Source: JBASEY01 sp049652745
GTDB taxonomy: Bacteria > CSSED10-310
DNA length: 64,000 nt
Direction of reading: 5' to 3'
Assembly (NCBI GenBank): GCA_049652745.1
Contig: JBASEY010000021.1
Span: 4,204 to 68,203, forward strand
Shown: in pieces, positions 49,458 through 58,984 of the stretch
How the letters are laid out: each line of letters begins with the position of its first letter
Position numbering within the stretch: the first letter of the stretch is position 1
Program-made: the position numbers and the translations under genes
The notes under the pieces: generated by a model
What the model was told of the DNA's origin: nothing
Database searches by the model: none
The model's input: the letters and a program-made list of their open reading frames with translations, nothing else

Positions 49458-50330
49458 TTAAGGCTGAGTATTCAGCAGATCAAACAGTTTCATCATATAA
49501 GCAAGGCGTGTACTGTCAACGCGTTCCAAGCTTTTTTCATGCATTTTCCGCCAATCTGAGCGTATAACCATCTCGGCATGGTGCAGGTCATCACCCTGTA
49601 AATGGCGTCGACAGAAAAGCAGGCGATTCCGTTGAAAAAGCCAAGTCGTATAGAAGGGTTTTTTGTGACAAGTCCGGCCGACACCGTGATCGATTCGTGC
49701 TTTAGGGCAGCGTGCCATGCGGATGCCGATGCCGGCGGCTCTGAAACACAGATCGACATCTTCCCAGTATGTGTGAAAACGTTCATCAGTACCGTTCAAG
49801 ATTTTAAAAGCCTGTGAGGTTATCGCGAGAGCGGTTCCAGGAATATAATCTTTTTCCGGTTGGAGCAGCGGTGGCAGGTCGATTTGATGATAATGGTTCA
49901 AAGAGACTGTGCGGGCATCGAAAAATGCCCCCAACGAATCGATGGAGTTGGGTTGGGAAAGATATCGTATGCATGGCGCAGCCAGACCGGCGGAATGGAC
50001 TTCCAGGATGTCGGCTAGCTGTCGATCGGCTTCGGCGTGAAAGATCGTGTCATTGGTCAAAAACAGGCATGTTCGATGCCCTTTTGAAAAAACATGACTG
50101 AGAATTGAGTTGAATCCACCGGAGAAACCTCGGTTGGACTCGAGGCGAACGTGGTGCATACCTGGATAGCTCTCGGTAAGTTGTCGATAAACCGATGGCT
50201 TAGAACCGTTGTCCAAGCAGTATATGCGTTCAGGAGACACGTTGTTGAATAACAACGAGTCCAGACAGGCGCAAGTCAAACGGATTTTATTGTAATGGAG
50301 AACTGCGATAGCCGGCAATGTTGAGGGCAT
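49458..50330 (-). CDS. GT2-family glycosyltransferase
   Basis: The product is 290 residues of the rhamnosyltransferase-like GT2 family. IAVLHYNKIRLTCACLDSLL is the nucleotide-sugar fold start, LESNRGFSGGFNSIL follows, then FLTNDTIFHAEAD holds the DxD-equivalent (ND) and HTYWEDVDLCFRA is the ED/QxxRW-like acceptor part. ATG 50330 with AAAGGAG 6 bases upstream is chosen over an ATG 66 bases earlier. No TM is seen. It converges with the envelope operon and may act in the same surface-glycan pathway. Confidence 0.88.
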   Translation of the reverse strand: MPSTLPAIAVLHYNKIRLTCACLDSLLFNNVSPERIYCLDNGSKPSVYRQLTESYPGMHHVRLESNRGFSGGFNSILSHVFSKGHRTCLFLTNDTIFHAEADRQLADILEVHSAGLAAPCIRYLSQPNSIDSLGAFFDARTVSLNHYHQIDLPPLLQPEKDYIPGTALAITSQAFKILNGTDERFHTYWEDVDLCFRAAGIGIRMARCPKARIDHGVGRTCHKKPFYTTWLFQRNRLLFCRRHLQGDDLHHAEMVIRSDWRKMHEKSLERVDSTRLAYMMKLFDLLNTQP

Positions 50331-50583
50331 GAAAGGCTCCTTTGGCAGATAGATACTACCAGAAACAGACCGATGAGGGTAGAGGTGCAGGTGCAAGCTA
50401 CGGTTGGCGACGGCGCTGCGACAGAGGGGGCGCGACGAAAACAGATGAAATAATCAAATAAAAACAATTGGTTAAGTCTATCAAACAGCTTGGCATGGAG
50501 CTTGCTTTTTCAAAGATGCGAAAAGTCGGTCTCCCTGGTGAGGCTGATAGCGAAGAATCCTATTAAAGAAAGGGGGATACATC

Positions 50584-51141
50584 ATGAGAAAGAACAAACT
50601 GGTTCCCTGGAATTGGTTCAACAAGGAAGAAGAGCGGGAAGAGTCGAGGTTTCCTGTTCGAAGAAAGGACCTGGCCGGATATTTCGGGCTTCCGATTATG
50701 CAGATTCACAAAGAAATTGATCGGGTGTTCGATGAGATTTTCGGCGGATTCGGCTTTGCCGATAAAAGTGCAGCCGAATCCTGGGATACGCTTATGCCCT
50801 CTGCACTGTTCAAACCGAATCTCGATATTTCTGAAACGGACAAAGAATACAGTATTACCGTAGAGTTGCCGGGTGTCGATGAAAAGAACATCGAACTCGA
50901 ACTGATTGAAAACACATTGAAAATCAGGGGTGAAAAGAAACAAGAAACCGAAAAGAAAGACAAAAATTATCACTGTGTTGAACGCAGCTACGGCTCCTTC
51001 CAGCGTTCACTCACCTTGCCGGAAGATGCAGACCAGGAAGCTATTCGTGCGGAATACAAAAATGGTATCATGACAATTTCGATTCCCAGAAAACCCGAAT
51101 TGAAACCTGAGAGTAAAAAAATCGAAATCAAATCCAAATAA
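50584..51141 (+). CDS. Hsp20/alpha-crystallin small heat-shock protein
   Basis: The product is 185 residues. The alpha-crystallin domain (about 78-170) is typical: FKPNLDISETDKEYSITVEL, PGVDEKNIELELI, LKIRGEKK, YGSFQRSLTLPEDADQE, YKNGIMTISIPR. A variable N-terminal arm and a basic-acidic tail (KPESKKIEIKSK) with an I-x-I-like IEI complete it. It is an ATP-independent holdase in the cytoplasm. AAAGGGGG lies 7 bases before the ATG. A strong terminator follows. Confidence 0.95.
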   Translation: MRKNKLVPWNWFNKEEEREESRFPVRRKDLAGYFGLPIMQIHKEIDRVFDEIFGGFGFADKSAAESWDTLMPSALFKPNLDISETDKEYSITVELPGVDEKNIELELIENTLKIRGEKKQETEKKDKNYHCVERSYGSFQRSLTLPEDADQEAIRAEYKNGIMTISIPRKPELKPESKKIEIKSK

Positions 51142-51194
51142 CCCATCTGCCGGTAGCGCATTTTCTGTAAACACTATTTTCGATATTAGAATCT

Positions 51195-51224
51195 ACCTCT
51201 CCCTTCTTGGGAGAGGTTTTTTTT
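51195..51224 (+). terminator. Rho-independent terminator of hsp20
   Basis: ACCTCTCCC (51195-51203), loop TTCTT, GGGAGAGGT (51209-51217), then a run of eight T. The stem is perfect. Read on the other strand it lacks a T run, so it serves hsp20 only. Confidence 0.92.
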
Positions 51225-51347
51225 GGAAGTTTGGTATGTTTTTCAAACAAAAAAATTTTACTTGAGTATGTTTTTGAGTAAAAGTATTGGAAGAGATTTG
51301 AAAATTTAGGTTATAACGTCAAAAAGGGGTTGATAATCTGTAGCTGT

Positions 51348-52127
51348 TTAACGTATGGCGGCAAAATACTTGCCATCTTGTCGGAAAACGTCTACTTTTA
51401 TGCCGTACAGTTCGCTCAGGTTAGCTGATGTAAAGACATCCGACGGGATTCCTGCCGCCATGATATGGTGGTTTTTCAGCATCAGAACGTTGTCTGCGGC
51501 GATCGACACGATATTGGGGTCGTTAGTGGAATAGATGATCGTCTTGCCTTGATCGGACAACTGATGCATGATGCGTGTGATTTTGCTGATATTTGCCAGA
51601 TCGAGGTGTGCTGTGGGCTCGTCGAGCAGGATGATGTTTGTTTCCTGGGTCAGCGCACGAGCGATTCGCGCCAGTTGGTTTTCGCCTCCGCTGAGGTAGG
51701 ATACAGGGCGCTGGATCAAATGTTGCAGCCCAACGGTTTTTATGGCCTCGAACGCGATGCGTCGATCTTCATCCGTGGGAAGTTGAAACAGCGACAGGTG
51801 TGGCGCTCTGCCCAACAATACATATTCCAGGATATTCAACTCAAACGAAAAGCGTTCGGTTTGGGGAACGATGCTGACCAAACGTTTGATATCTGAGTTG
51901 TCGGTATGTGCAGGTCGTCCGTTTATCAGAACTTCGCCGGAGTACGGTTTCAACAGACCCAAGGCCAGACGGAGCAGTGTGGTTTTTCCAGAGCCGTTCG
52001 GGCCGAGTATTGCATTGATTGTGTGCGGATAGATCTGCATTGACAGATTGCTGAGCACATCCGCCGAGTCCGAACTGAAGCGAAAATAAAGATTACGAAT
52101 GTCGATAACAGGGTTTCCGGTATTCAT
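51348..52127 (-). CDS. FecE/BtuD-like ABC ATPase of the TonB operon
   Basis: The product is 259 residues. Walker A is GPNGSGKTTL (about 39-48), the signature is LSGGENQLARIARAL (about 140), Walker B is IILLDEPTAHLDL, and TNDPN stands where THD is usual in the switch, so the switch His is replaced by Asn. ATG 52127 overlaps the permease stop (ATGA). A longer frame upstream only reads the permease DNA. It is the last gene of the five-gene uptake operon. Confidence 0.9.
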   Translation of the reverse strand: MNTGNPVIDIRNLYFRFSSDSADVLSNLSMQIYPHTINAILGPNGSGKTTLLRLALGLLKPYSGEVLINGRPAHTDNSDIKRLVSIVPQTERFSFELNILEYVLLGRAPHLSLFQLPTDEDRRIAFEAIKTVGLQHLIQRPVSYLSGGENQLARIARALTQETNIILLDEPTAHLDLANISKITRIMHQLSDQGKTIIYSTNDPNIVSIAADNVLMLKNHHIMAAGIPSDVFTSANLSELYGIKVDVFRQDGKYFAAIR

Positions 52128-53149
52128 CGTTGAACTCGTATGCGTTTGACCAGCAGCAACACAAGAAAAATGGTGGCGCCGATGCTGGATGAGAGTATCC
52201 CCAGAGGGATTTCTCCGCTTGAAAGGGTTCGGGCGACAGTGTCGCAGACCAACACGAACAAGCCTCCAACCAGCATCGATCCAGGGAGTACGCGTTGGGC
52301 GTCCGATCCCATGAAAACTCGGACGACATGAGGTATGATCAGGCCTACCCAACCGATTTGCCCTGCTTTGGCTGTCATGATGGCGGTGGATATGACGGCG
52401 GCCAGCAGCAGAACCAGGCGTTCCAGGTTGGCGAAACGCATCAGTGAAAAGACGGTTTCATCGTGCATGGATAACAGGTTGAGCCGCCAGCGCATGATAA
52501 ACAGAATCAACAGGGCCGGCAGAACGATGGGCAAAACATGGAGAACGTCCATCCATGTCACCGTCCAGATACCTCCCAGCAGCCAAAAGGTGATTTCGGG
52601 GAGTTCTTTCAAAGGGTCCGCCATATATTTCAACAGTCCGGTTCCTGAGCTGAACAAGGCGGAAACGGCGATGCCAGCCAAAACCAGTTTCAACATCCAA
52701 TCGTCGATTTTGAAGCGGACGGACAGAAAATAGCTCAAAGCCAACCCGGCGATGGCGAAAAGAGTTGCAAGCGTCTGTGTTGCAGCCAGTGATCCCGAGA
52801 AAGCGATGATGGCCAGCGAGGCGCCGAATGCCGCACCGGATGAGACTCCGAGGAAGCCTGAATCCACCAGCGGGTTGCGAAACAACATCTGAAAAACGGT
52901 GCCGGCTGCCGCTAAAACGGCTCCCAATAAAAAAGCGAAAACAATGCGAGGAAGTCGAAAATACAGGAGTATGTTCCGGGTGAAAGCATCTTCGATCAAA
53001 TCGGTCGGCGATGTGAAATACGGTCGGGGATAGCGGCCGATGATAAAGCAGAACACTAACAATACGATCGACAGAAGCGTCAATAAAAGCCATAGCTTTT
53101 GGTATTTACCGGCTTTCGACAGTGTATGCGGGTTGTTGGAGGGGGTCAT
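52124..53149 (-). CDS. FecCD-family ABC permease of the TonB operon
   Basis: The product is 341 residues with about ten TM helices. FRLPRIVFAFLLGAVLAAAG, FRNPLVDSGFLGVSSGAAFG and IGWVGLIIPHVVRVFMGSD are the three family signatures. It transports the ligand delivered by the upstream binding protein and is powered by the downstream ATPase. The ATG follows the binding-protein stop by five bases. It resembles the permease at 3456 only at family level, so the window holds two independent importers. Confidence 0.92.
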   Translation of the reverse strand: MTPSNNPHTLSKAGKYQKLWLLLTLLSIVLLVFCFIIGRYPRPYFTSPTDLIEDAFTRNILLYFRLPRIVFAFLLGAVLAAAGTVFQMLFRNPLVDSGFLGVSSGAAFGASLAIIAFSGSLAATQTLATLFAIAGLALSYFLSVRFKIDDWMLKLVLAGIAVSALFSSGTGLLKYMADPLKELPEITFWLLGGIWTVTWMDVLHVLPIVLPALLILFIMRWRLNLLSMHDETVFSLMRFANLERLVLLLAAVISTAIMTAKAGQIGWVGLIIPHVVRVFMGSDAQRVLPGSMLVGGLFVLVCDTVARTLSSGEIPLGILSSSIGATIFLVLLLVKRIRVQR

Positions 53150-53154
53150 CGATA

Positions 53155-54291
53155 TCAGGGGTTGTCGTGGGTATAAAGAGTGATCCCCGGCCAGATTCCA
53201 CTGTCGATTTTGCTTTGTTCGAGGTTATAGAGAAAAGAGAAGAAGTCGTTCACTTCATTTTTCATACTGATATCTTTAAACAGATCAGGATAGGATTGAA
53301 GCGCAATCCAGGTCGTTCCAAGAATCCAGCGCGGCTCCGGCGAATCCCACCCGATCGCATCGCTTGGAAACGGGATGAGATTGTTGTTTTTGACAGCCTT
53401 CAGTTGTTTCCAGAGCGTATGATTCTTCAGGTCGATCAGGATTTGTTCCGTGTCGGCGGACTCTTTGATGATGATAAATATCTTGTCTGCATCCCACGCT
53501 GCGATCTGTTCGAAATTGACAACATTCCATCCTGAAGGGTTGGGGTGAGCGTCAAGCCAAATGGGATCGGCGCCGGCGAGTTTGGTTTGAATGGTCTGCA
53601 TCCAGGTTTCAGGAGGTATTCTCATGGCTGATGTACTGCTCCGACCATCCAGGTGAAGAATAAGAATTCTCGCTTTTTGATTATCCGGTATAGAGGCCAC
53701 TCGTTGGGTTATACGATTCAGGCGTACCTTGTAAAAATCCACGATTTCTTCAGCGCGTTTGAGGTTGCCCAAAACGCGGCCGATATTGAGCATGTCTTCA
53801 TAAAATCGTTCCGGAGTCTCTAAACCGACATGCAATACAGAAATTCCGGCTTGCATCAATAGGGAGGCCATTTTGTCGACGGAATAGGCTTTTTTGACGA
53901 TCAGATCGGGTTTTAACGCAAAAATCTGCTCGATACCTGGATTCATGCCCAGTTCAGTTTTTTCATTGACTTTAGGATCCAACAGCGCCAAAAAATTCTT
54001 GAGTTCCTGAGATCGATTTTCATAGCCGACAAGCCGCTCTTGTATTTCGGGAAACATATACAGCATGTGAATGGTCATAAAAGGTCCTCGACCGATGACG
54101 ACTATTCGTTGTGGTGGTTTATCAAGAGAGACTTTTTGTTCAGCCGAATCGGTCAGTGTCAGAGGAAAAATCGGTGTTCCGGCGGGGCCGTCCGATGCCA
54201 TAGAGAGCCATGGGCAGATGAACATAAACAGGCTCAGCAGGCCGACCACGCATAGGTTGAAAGGCGGCGCGGGTGATGAAATTGATTTCAT
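53155..54291 (-). CDS. Periplasmic binding protein (PF01497) of the TonB operon
   Basis: The product is 378 residues. A signal peptide (about 1-33; hydrophobic stretch LCVVGLLSLFMFICPWLSMA) precedes the Fe/B12-binding fold (PPQRIVVIGRGPFMTIHMLY, then helix linker, DSPEPRWILGTTWIA near the end). The GWDSPEPRW element occurs in binding proteins for corrinoids or iron complexes. ATG 54291 overlaps the NTPase stop (ATGA) and has GGGAG upstream; the in-frame ATG 18 bases earlier is rejected. There is no lipobox. Confidence 0.88.
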   Translation of the reverse strand: MKSISSPAPPFNLCVVGLLSLFMFICPWLSMASDGPAGTPIFPLTLTDSAEQKVSLDKPPQRIVVIGRGPFMTIHMLYMFPEIQERLVGYENRSQELKNFLALLDPKVNEKTELGMNPGIEQIFALKPDLIVKKAYSVDKMASLLMQAGISVLHVGLETPERFYEDMLNIGRVLGNLKRAEEIVDFYKVRLNRITQRVASIPDNQKARILILHLDGRSSTSAMRIPPETWMQTIQTKLAGADPIWLDAHPNPSGWNVVNFEQIAAWDADKIFIIIKESADTEQILIDLKNHTLWKQLKAVKNNNLIPFPSDAIGWDSPEPRWILGTTWIALQSYPDLFKDISMKNEVNDFFSFLYNLEQSKIDSGIWPGITLYTHDNP

Positions 54292-54836
54292 GGTAATAAC
54301 TCCCTGCATTTTTTCAGCAAAGCTTCCAATGCACCGGGTTGTTGCGTGGAAACGATAAGAGGTTTAATTTTCCATTTGTCGCAAACGGAATCGATAAGTG
54401 TATCGCGCACAATCCAAATATGAAGAATACCTGGTAGTGTCAGCAAGGGTTCGAGACATGGCGCCCAGCCTTTGTCGCTAAGCTCCAGTTTGCCGATTTC
54501 ATCCAGAAAGACGACTTGGGCGTCACAGCACGTATCGGGACTCAAAGCCCGTTTACCACGTGCAATCCCTTCGGGGGAAAATGCGAAAGGTATTGTCGTA
54601 TGAAGTGAGGGATCATACGTTGCCAGTGGAAAAATTTGTGACGTGCTCAGTTCCAGCAATTTAAACCCGAGACGCACCGTGCCGGCCCATTCACCGAGCG
54701 CCAAAAACCCTTTTACTCGTATATTTTCAGCTTTAAGGCGATCCGCCAGATTCTTCGCAAGCGTCGTTTTACCCGAATGCAGTGGGCCGCTTATGAAGAT
54801 AATGGTAGGTTCCAGCGAATCGCCTCGGTGCGTCAT
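54288..54836 (-). CDS. THEP1-like nucleoside triphosphatase inside an uptake operon
   Basis: The product is 182 residues. The P-loop GPLHSGKTTL (about 16-25) and Walker B VVFLDEIGKLEL (about 109-120) match PF03266 NTPases, which hydrolyse various NTPs in vitro. ATG 54836 overlaps the TonB-receptor stop and its own stop overlaps the binding-protein start, so it is translationally embedded between them. This position is unusual. It may act as a cofactor-processing or chaperone-like step for the imported ligand (as P-loop proteins do for Ni, Co or Mo cofactors), which is inference. Confidence 0.8.
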   Translation of the reverse strand: MTHRGDSLEPTIIFISGPLHSGKTTLAKNLADRLKAENIRVKGFLALGEWAGTVRLGFKLLELSTSQIFPLATYDPSLHTTIPFAFSPEGIARGKRALSPDTCCDAQVVFLDEIGKLELSDKGWAPCLEPLLTLPGILHIWIVRDTLIDSVCDKWKIKPLIVSTQQPGALEALLKKCRELLP

Positions 54837-56827
54837 ATCTTATACTGAAGTCCAAGTTTGATGTTACGACCAGGCTGCTCGAATCCGATTTCCTGGTAGT
54901 AGTTTTCATCCAGCAGGTTCGTTCCCTGAAGCGTTATGCCAAGACCGAAATCAAAATCGTGTCGAATCGTCACATCCCACAATGTATAAGACGGGACGGT
55001 CACGGGGTCGCCGGATTTGGCATACTGAATGGCGCTGCCTCGATAGGTGTTGCCGAGAGTGATCCTGGTGCCGAAATCGAATCCATAACCAAGATCGACA
55101 TGCAGATGGTGTTTCGGAACGTAGGGGAGCGATTGAGCCGGCTGTCCCGGGCTCTTGTTTTCGGTCTCCTGATAGGTGTAGGACATCGATCCGAATACGC
55201 CGACAGTTTCTCCGAAAGCGCCCCAGAGTTCGACGCCCTTGTAGATGGCTTTCTCGATGTTTTCGTACAGAGAATTTTTGTCCGGCCGCAGGATTTTATC
55301 GTCGACATCGTAATAAAAGCCGGAAAGACCCAGGTCGAACGCATCGTGTTTCATGGTATAGCCAAGCGTATACTGCATGGAAACTTCCGAATTCAGGGTG
55401 GTTACATCTTTCGGCTCATAAAGATCGATGTTCGAGAACAGTTCGTGCATGTTCGGGAAGCGGTTTTTCTTGCCGACACCGAACGTGATTTCGTTCATTT
55501 CGTCAAGCGGAACGTTTGCCAACAGATTGAACCCGAAAGAATTCACATCTTTTGTTCGTGCGGCGATGCTGGAAGCTTTCCCTTCGACATTTTTATAATC
55601 GTCGAACTGGTACTGTTCGTATGCGGCGCCAATCTGCAGATTGAGTTTTTCAATTGGCAGCCATTCAGTTTCGACTGCGAAAGAGGTTGTCATCGATGTA
55701 TATTCTTCCCAGGGTAAACCAACATTGTCCTGGGCGGAGTGAAAATCGTAAACACCGTTAAATGCCGCCCGAAGATCGAAATTCTCCTGCAATGCCCAGC
55801 CGGTCCTCAACACTGCGCCGGCCGACCAATCGTCATATTTGCTGATCCAGTCAATTTTGGTGCGTTCGACATCTTTAAAAACCTCGAGAGTGTTATCATA
55901 CTTGTGATAAAAAATATTTCCGCGCAGATCACCTTTTTCACCCAATTGCTGTCGACCGGCAAGGATCAAGCTGTATTTTTTCCATTCGGTGAAATCCCAG
56001 TATCTCACTTTGTCGGCAGGATTGGTCGTCGGCGGAATGCCTTTACTGGCGTCCTGGTAATTGAATGACAGAGTCATCTCTCCATCATCCCATTCACGCC
56101 CGCCTTTCGCTCCGGCGCTCCACTGTTCGTATTGGGAGTTTTCCCGGATACCGCCGTTTTCCAAATAGTTGCCGTCTTTGTCATACGTCGGTTTGAAATC
56201 GTCCGACAGACGCCAGCCATCGGATTTTCTGTAACCGGCGGACAGTTGATAATAATAATCGTTGATCTTTCGGCCATGACCCAAACGCGAGACCAAATTA
56301 CCTTCCTGATCGATTGAAGCCAGCAGGTTCAAGTTGGGCTGTGTGCCCGGCTTGGCGGAAACAAGCGAAAGGGCTCCGCCCATGGCATTCGGCCCATACA
56401 ACACAGATGCGTTGCCTCGCACGATTTTCATTTCGGCGATGTTATCCAATGGAAGCTCTGACGAATCTATATCGGAATAGTAAGGTGACGCCATCGGAAC
56501 ACCGTCATAGAGGATCGTCAGATATTTTTGAGAAAAACCTCGAAGCATAATCTGAGGTTCGTTCTTGTTGCCGACGGTGACGGTTATTCCGGGCAGTCGA
56601 CGAGCCACATCGACGACATCTTCCTTGAGTTCGGCATCGAATGTTTCCGTGTCGACGGTTGTAACGGCGTTTGTTTCCGCTCGGACTTCAGCGCCGACAA
56701 CCTCGATTTTTCCCAGGTCGAATACCATCAAGTCATCACGGGACTGATCTGCCCCGAAAACACTGTCATGGTAAAGGCCTGCGAAGGCGATAAAAAAGAC
56801 AAAAGCGATACAAAAATAGCGGTTCAT
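54833..56827 (-). CDS. TonB-dependent outer-membrane receptor
   Basis: The product is 664 residues. The signal peptide spans about residues 1-27. A TonB-box-like KIEVVGAEV (about 40) is followed by a plug domain (VVDVARRLPGITVTVG, IMLRGFSQKYLTILYDGVPM, VRGNASVLYGPNAMGGALSLVS) and a 22-strand barrel. The protein ends QYKI rather than with a terminal Phe/Trp. It imports chelated metal or corrinoid using TonB energy. AAAGGAG lies 5 bases before ATG 56827. It is the first gene of a five-gene operon. The protein is of the FepA/BtuB type; the substrate is unknown. Confidence 0.93.
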   Translation of the reverse strand: MNRYFCIAFVFFIAFAGLYHDSVFGADQSRDDLMVFDLGKIEVVGAEVRAETNAVTTVDTETFDAELKEDVVDVARRLPGITVTVGNKNEPQIMLRGFSQKYLTILYDGVPMASPYYSDIDSSELPLDNIAEMKIVRGNASVLYGPNAMGGALSLVSAKPGTQPNLNLLASIDQEGNLVSRLGHGRKINDYYYQLSAGYRKSDGWRLSDDFKPTYDKDGNYLENGGIRENSQYEQWSAGAKGGREWDDGEMTLSFNYQDASKGIPPTTNPADKVRYWDFTEWKKYSLILAGRQQLGEKGDLRGNIFYHKYDNTLEVFKDVERTKIDWISKYDDWSAGAVLRTGWALQENFDLRAAFNGVYDFHSAQDNVGLPWEEYTSMTTSFAVETEWLPIEKLNLQIGAAYEQYQFDDYKNVEGKASSIAARTKDVNSFGFNLLANVPLDEMNEITFGVGKKNRFPNMHELFSNIDLYEPKDVTTLNSEVSMQYTLGYTMKHDAFDLGLSGFYYDVDDKILRPDKNSLYENIEKAIYKGVELWGAFGETVGVFGSMSYTYQETENKSPGQPAQSLPYVPKHHLHVDLGYGFDFGTRITLGNTYRGSAIQYAKSGDPVTVPSYTLWDVTIRHDFDFGLGITLQGTNLLDENYYQEIGFEQPGRNIKLGLQYKI

Positions 56828-57226
56828 ATGAACTCCTTTCCAAACACGGGAGGTTTGAACGTTTCCCTTCAAACCCTCGAACAAATGGTTGTTCCTGCTG
56901 CGTATCCATAGCGAAATGCGTTAGGTCTGCGCAGTCGGAGTGTAAACGGTTGCAAAGTATAAATGATTTTCCGTTAAAGTCAATGAAAGCAGTTTAGGTT
57001 GCAAGGAGGCGGGAGCGCAGAGGGGGAAGGGGTGAGGCGTAAGGGGTGGGGGATGAGAGTTTCAATATCTAATATCCAATCACCAAGTGTTGGATTCCAG
57101 TCTCTAAAGTTTTCTAGTTTTGTTTAGAAAATTCGCAAACCAATATCAACTGAAAATCTCCCAAATCAGCACTCAGCACTCAGGGCTCAGCACTTTGAAT
57201 GCGCAGCGTTCAATTCCCTTTCGCTC
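56828..57226. repeat. Upstream region of the TonB operon with dispersed repeat
   Basis: About 400 bases. Bases 57021-57193 are an inverted copy of 14089-14226 (see finding), including TCAGCACTCAGCACTCAGG and the TTGGTGATTGG stretch. No cobalamin riboswitch sequence is recognisable. The operon promoter was not identified. Confidence 0.65.
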
Positions 57227-58984
57227 TTAGAAGTCGGCTTCGGGTATAAAGGTGATCAACGGCTCTTGTATTTTTGACAAAGATTCGACTGTTTCGACAT
57301 ATTCCATGAATACTTCGGCGTCCTGAAAACCGGTGTCATATCGATAGCTGGTGCAATCCAACAAAATGCCATAGCCATCTCTGCCGGCAGCCAGATAAGT
57401 GTTTGTCGTCATTCGATAGACCGTCGCAGGATCAATGGGAATCCAGTCACCATTCCCATTTGCGAGGGTCATGGAAACAATCCGATCGCCTTTCGGGCGA
57501 TTCATATCCGCCGTATATTTCAGATCACTGGTATAGGGGAACGCGCCGTCATTATCTCTGTTTCGAATTCGTTCCATCAACGATTCCATCAAATTTTTCA
57601 GTTGTTCCCCGGTAATTTCCAGAACACAGACAGTATTTTCAAACGGCAGCAGCTCATAGACCATGCCGATGGTTATTTCACCTGCCGGTAGGCCTGTTCG
57701 GACACCTCCAGCGTTTTGAATGGCAAAATCGGCATTCAGGCCGATCTGGCGGGTTTTCCATAGCATCGAATCGGCAATCAGCGGGGCCAGTTCACTGCCA
57801 TGATAGAGGATTTCTCCGGACATAGAGTTTCGGGATCCTGGAATCCTCACATTTAGAATGTCTTCGATGCAATACCCCACGACCTGAGCTTTGAGATCGT
57901 CGATGCCTTCGCGAAATGGGACAATCCAATCCAATACATTCGGGTCTTCGGCGACGATTTCAAACATGACGCTATTCTCGATGGCGTCGACGATTTTGCG
58001 GTGCCATTCATCGTCGACGGCTGTGTACATACCCTGATCGTCTTTTCGATAAAACGTGTCGCCGGCTAATATAGTTGCGTGGCCGTCACAGGAGGTGATA
58101 ATGCCTTTCCGGTCGAATATCACGTCAAGCCGGCCCAAGACTCGAGTATGGGCCCAAGCTTGAACCACGTACACCGGTTTGCCGGAGGGTCCGGTAACGA
58201 TCGTTGGATAGGGACCTTCGACTCCTGGTATAAGGTTATCCGCTTGACCCAGTAGCGTATGGGTATGTCCGCCGATGATGATGTCGATATTATCGACGGC
58301 TTGGGCCAGCTCGATATCATTTTCATAACCGATATGGGACAACACGATTATTTTATCGACGTCTTTAGAACACAGGGTTTTTACCAGCCTGTCGGTCGCT
58401 GGAATAAAATCTTCGAATTCGATTCTTTTATCCGGATTTGAGGTTTCCGGGGTGTCGGGGGATGCTATTCCGATCACCCCGATTTTATCATGTCCTACGT
58501 CCAGGATAGTATAGGCTTTCAATTTTCCATTCAGGAGAGGATCTTTCGATGCATCGACATTCCCTGCCAAAACAGGAAAAGCGGCGATATCGACCAGGTT
58601 TGCCAAAACCTCGGACCCTTTGTCGAATTCATGGTTTCCGGTAACCATTGCGTCACATTTCATACGATTGAGCCATTCAAATTCCGGAACACCTTTATAT
58701 TTCGTGAAATATAGTGTTCCTTGAACGGCATCGCCCGCATGTAAAAACACCACATTTTCTTTCTGGTCGCGAACCGTGTCTATTTGTGTGGTCAATCGAG
58801 CAAAGCCACCGGTAGGAACAAGAACTTTTTCGCCGTCTATCTCTGGTGCGGCCGTAACGCTTTCGATGTAAGAATGCGAATCGTTCATATGCAAAATCGT
58901 CATTTGAATTCCGCCGGCACAAGCTGACAGGAACAAGAAAACCAATATCATAGGGTAAAAAGTTATTTTCCGTAGCAAATTCAT
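57227..58984 (-). CDS. 5'-nucleotidase / UDP-sugar hydrolase lipoprotein
   Basis: The product is 585 residues. The signal peptide ends LFLSAC (lipobox, Cys about 20). A metallophosphatase domain follows: LHMNDSHSY, LHAGDAVQGTL, TGNHEFDKG and IIGGHTH hold the two-metal site. The C-terminal 5'-nucleotidase domain carries FAIQNAGGVRTGLPAGEI and substrate-stacking residues near the end (AAGRDGYGIL). It dephosphorylates nucleotides outside the cell for nucleoside salvage. AAAGGAGG lies 5 bases before ATG 58984. It stands alone. Confidence 0.92.
   Translation of the reverse strand: MNLLRKITFYPMILVFLFLSACAGGIQMTILHMNDSHSYIESVTAAPEIDGEKVLVPTGGFARLTTQIDTVRDQKENVVFLHAGDAVQGTLYFTKYKGVPEFEWLNRMKCDAMVTGNHEFDKGSEVLANLVDIAAFPVLAGNVDASKDPLLNGKLKAYTILDVGHDKIGVIGIASPDTPETSNPDKRIEFEDFIPATDRLVKTLCSKDVDKIIVLSHIGYENDIELAQAVDNIDIIIGGHTHTLLGQADNLIPGVEGPYPTIVTGPSGKPVYVVQAWAHTRVLGRLDVIFDRKGIITSCDGHATILAGDTFYRKDDQGMYTAVDDEWHRKIVDAIENSVMFEIVAEDPNVLDWIVPFREGIDDLKAQVVGYCIEDILNVRIPGSRNSMSGEILYHGSELAPLIADSMLWKTRQIGLNADFAIQNAGGVRTGLPAGEITIGMVYELLPFENTVCVLEITGEQLKNLMESLMERIRNRDNDGAFPYTSDLKYTADMNRPKGDRIVSMTLANGNGDWIPIDPATVYRMTTNTYLAAGRDGYGILLDCTSYRYDTGFQDAEVFMEYVETVESLSKIQEPLITFIPEADF

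Noticed and set aside
54959..55717. 252-residue plus-strand ORF
   Set aside because: Antisense shadow of the TonB-dependent receptor barrel, which has clear family motifs.
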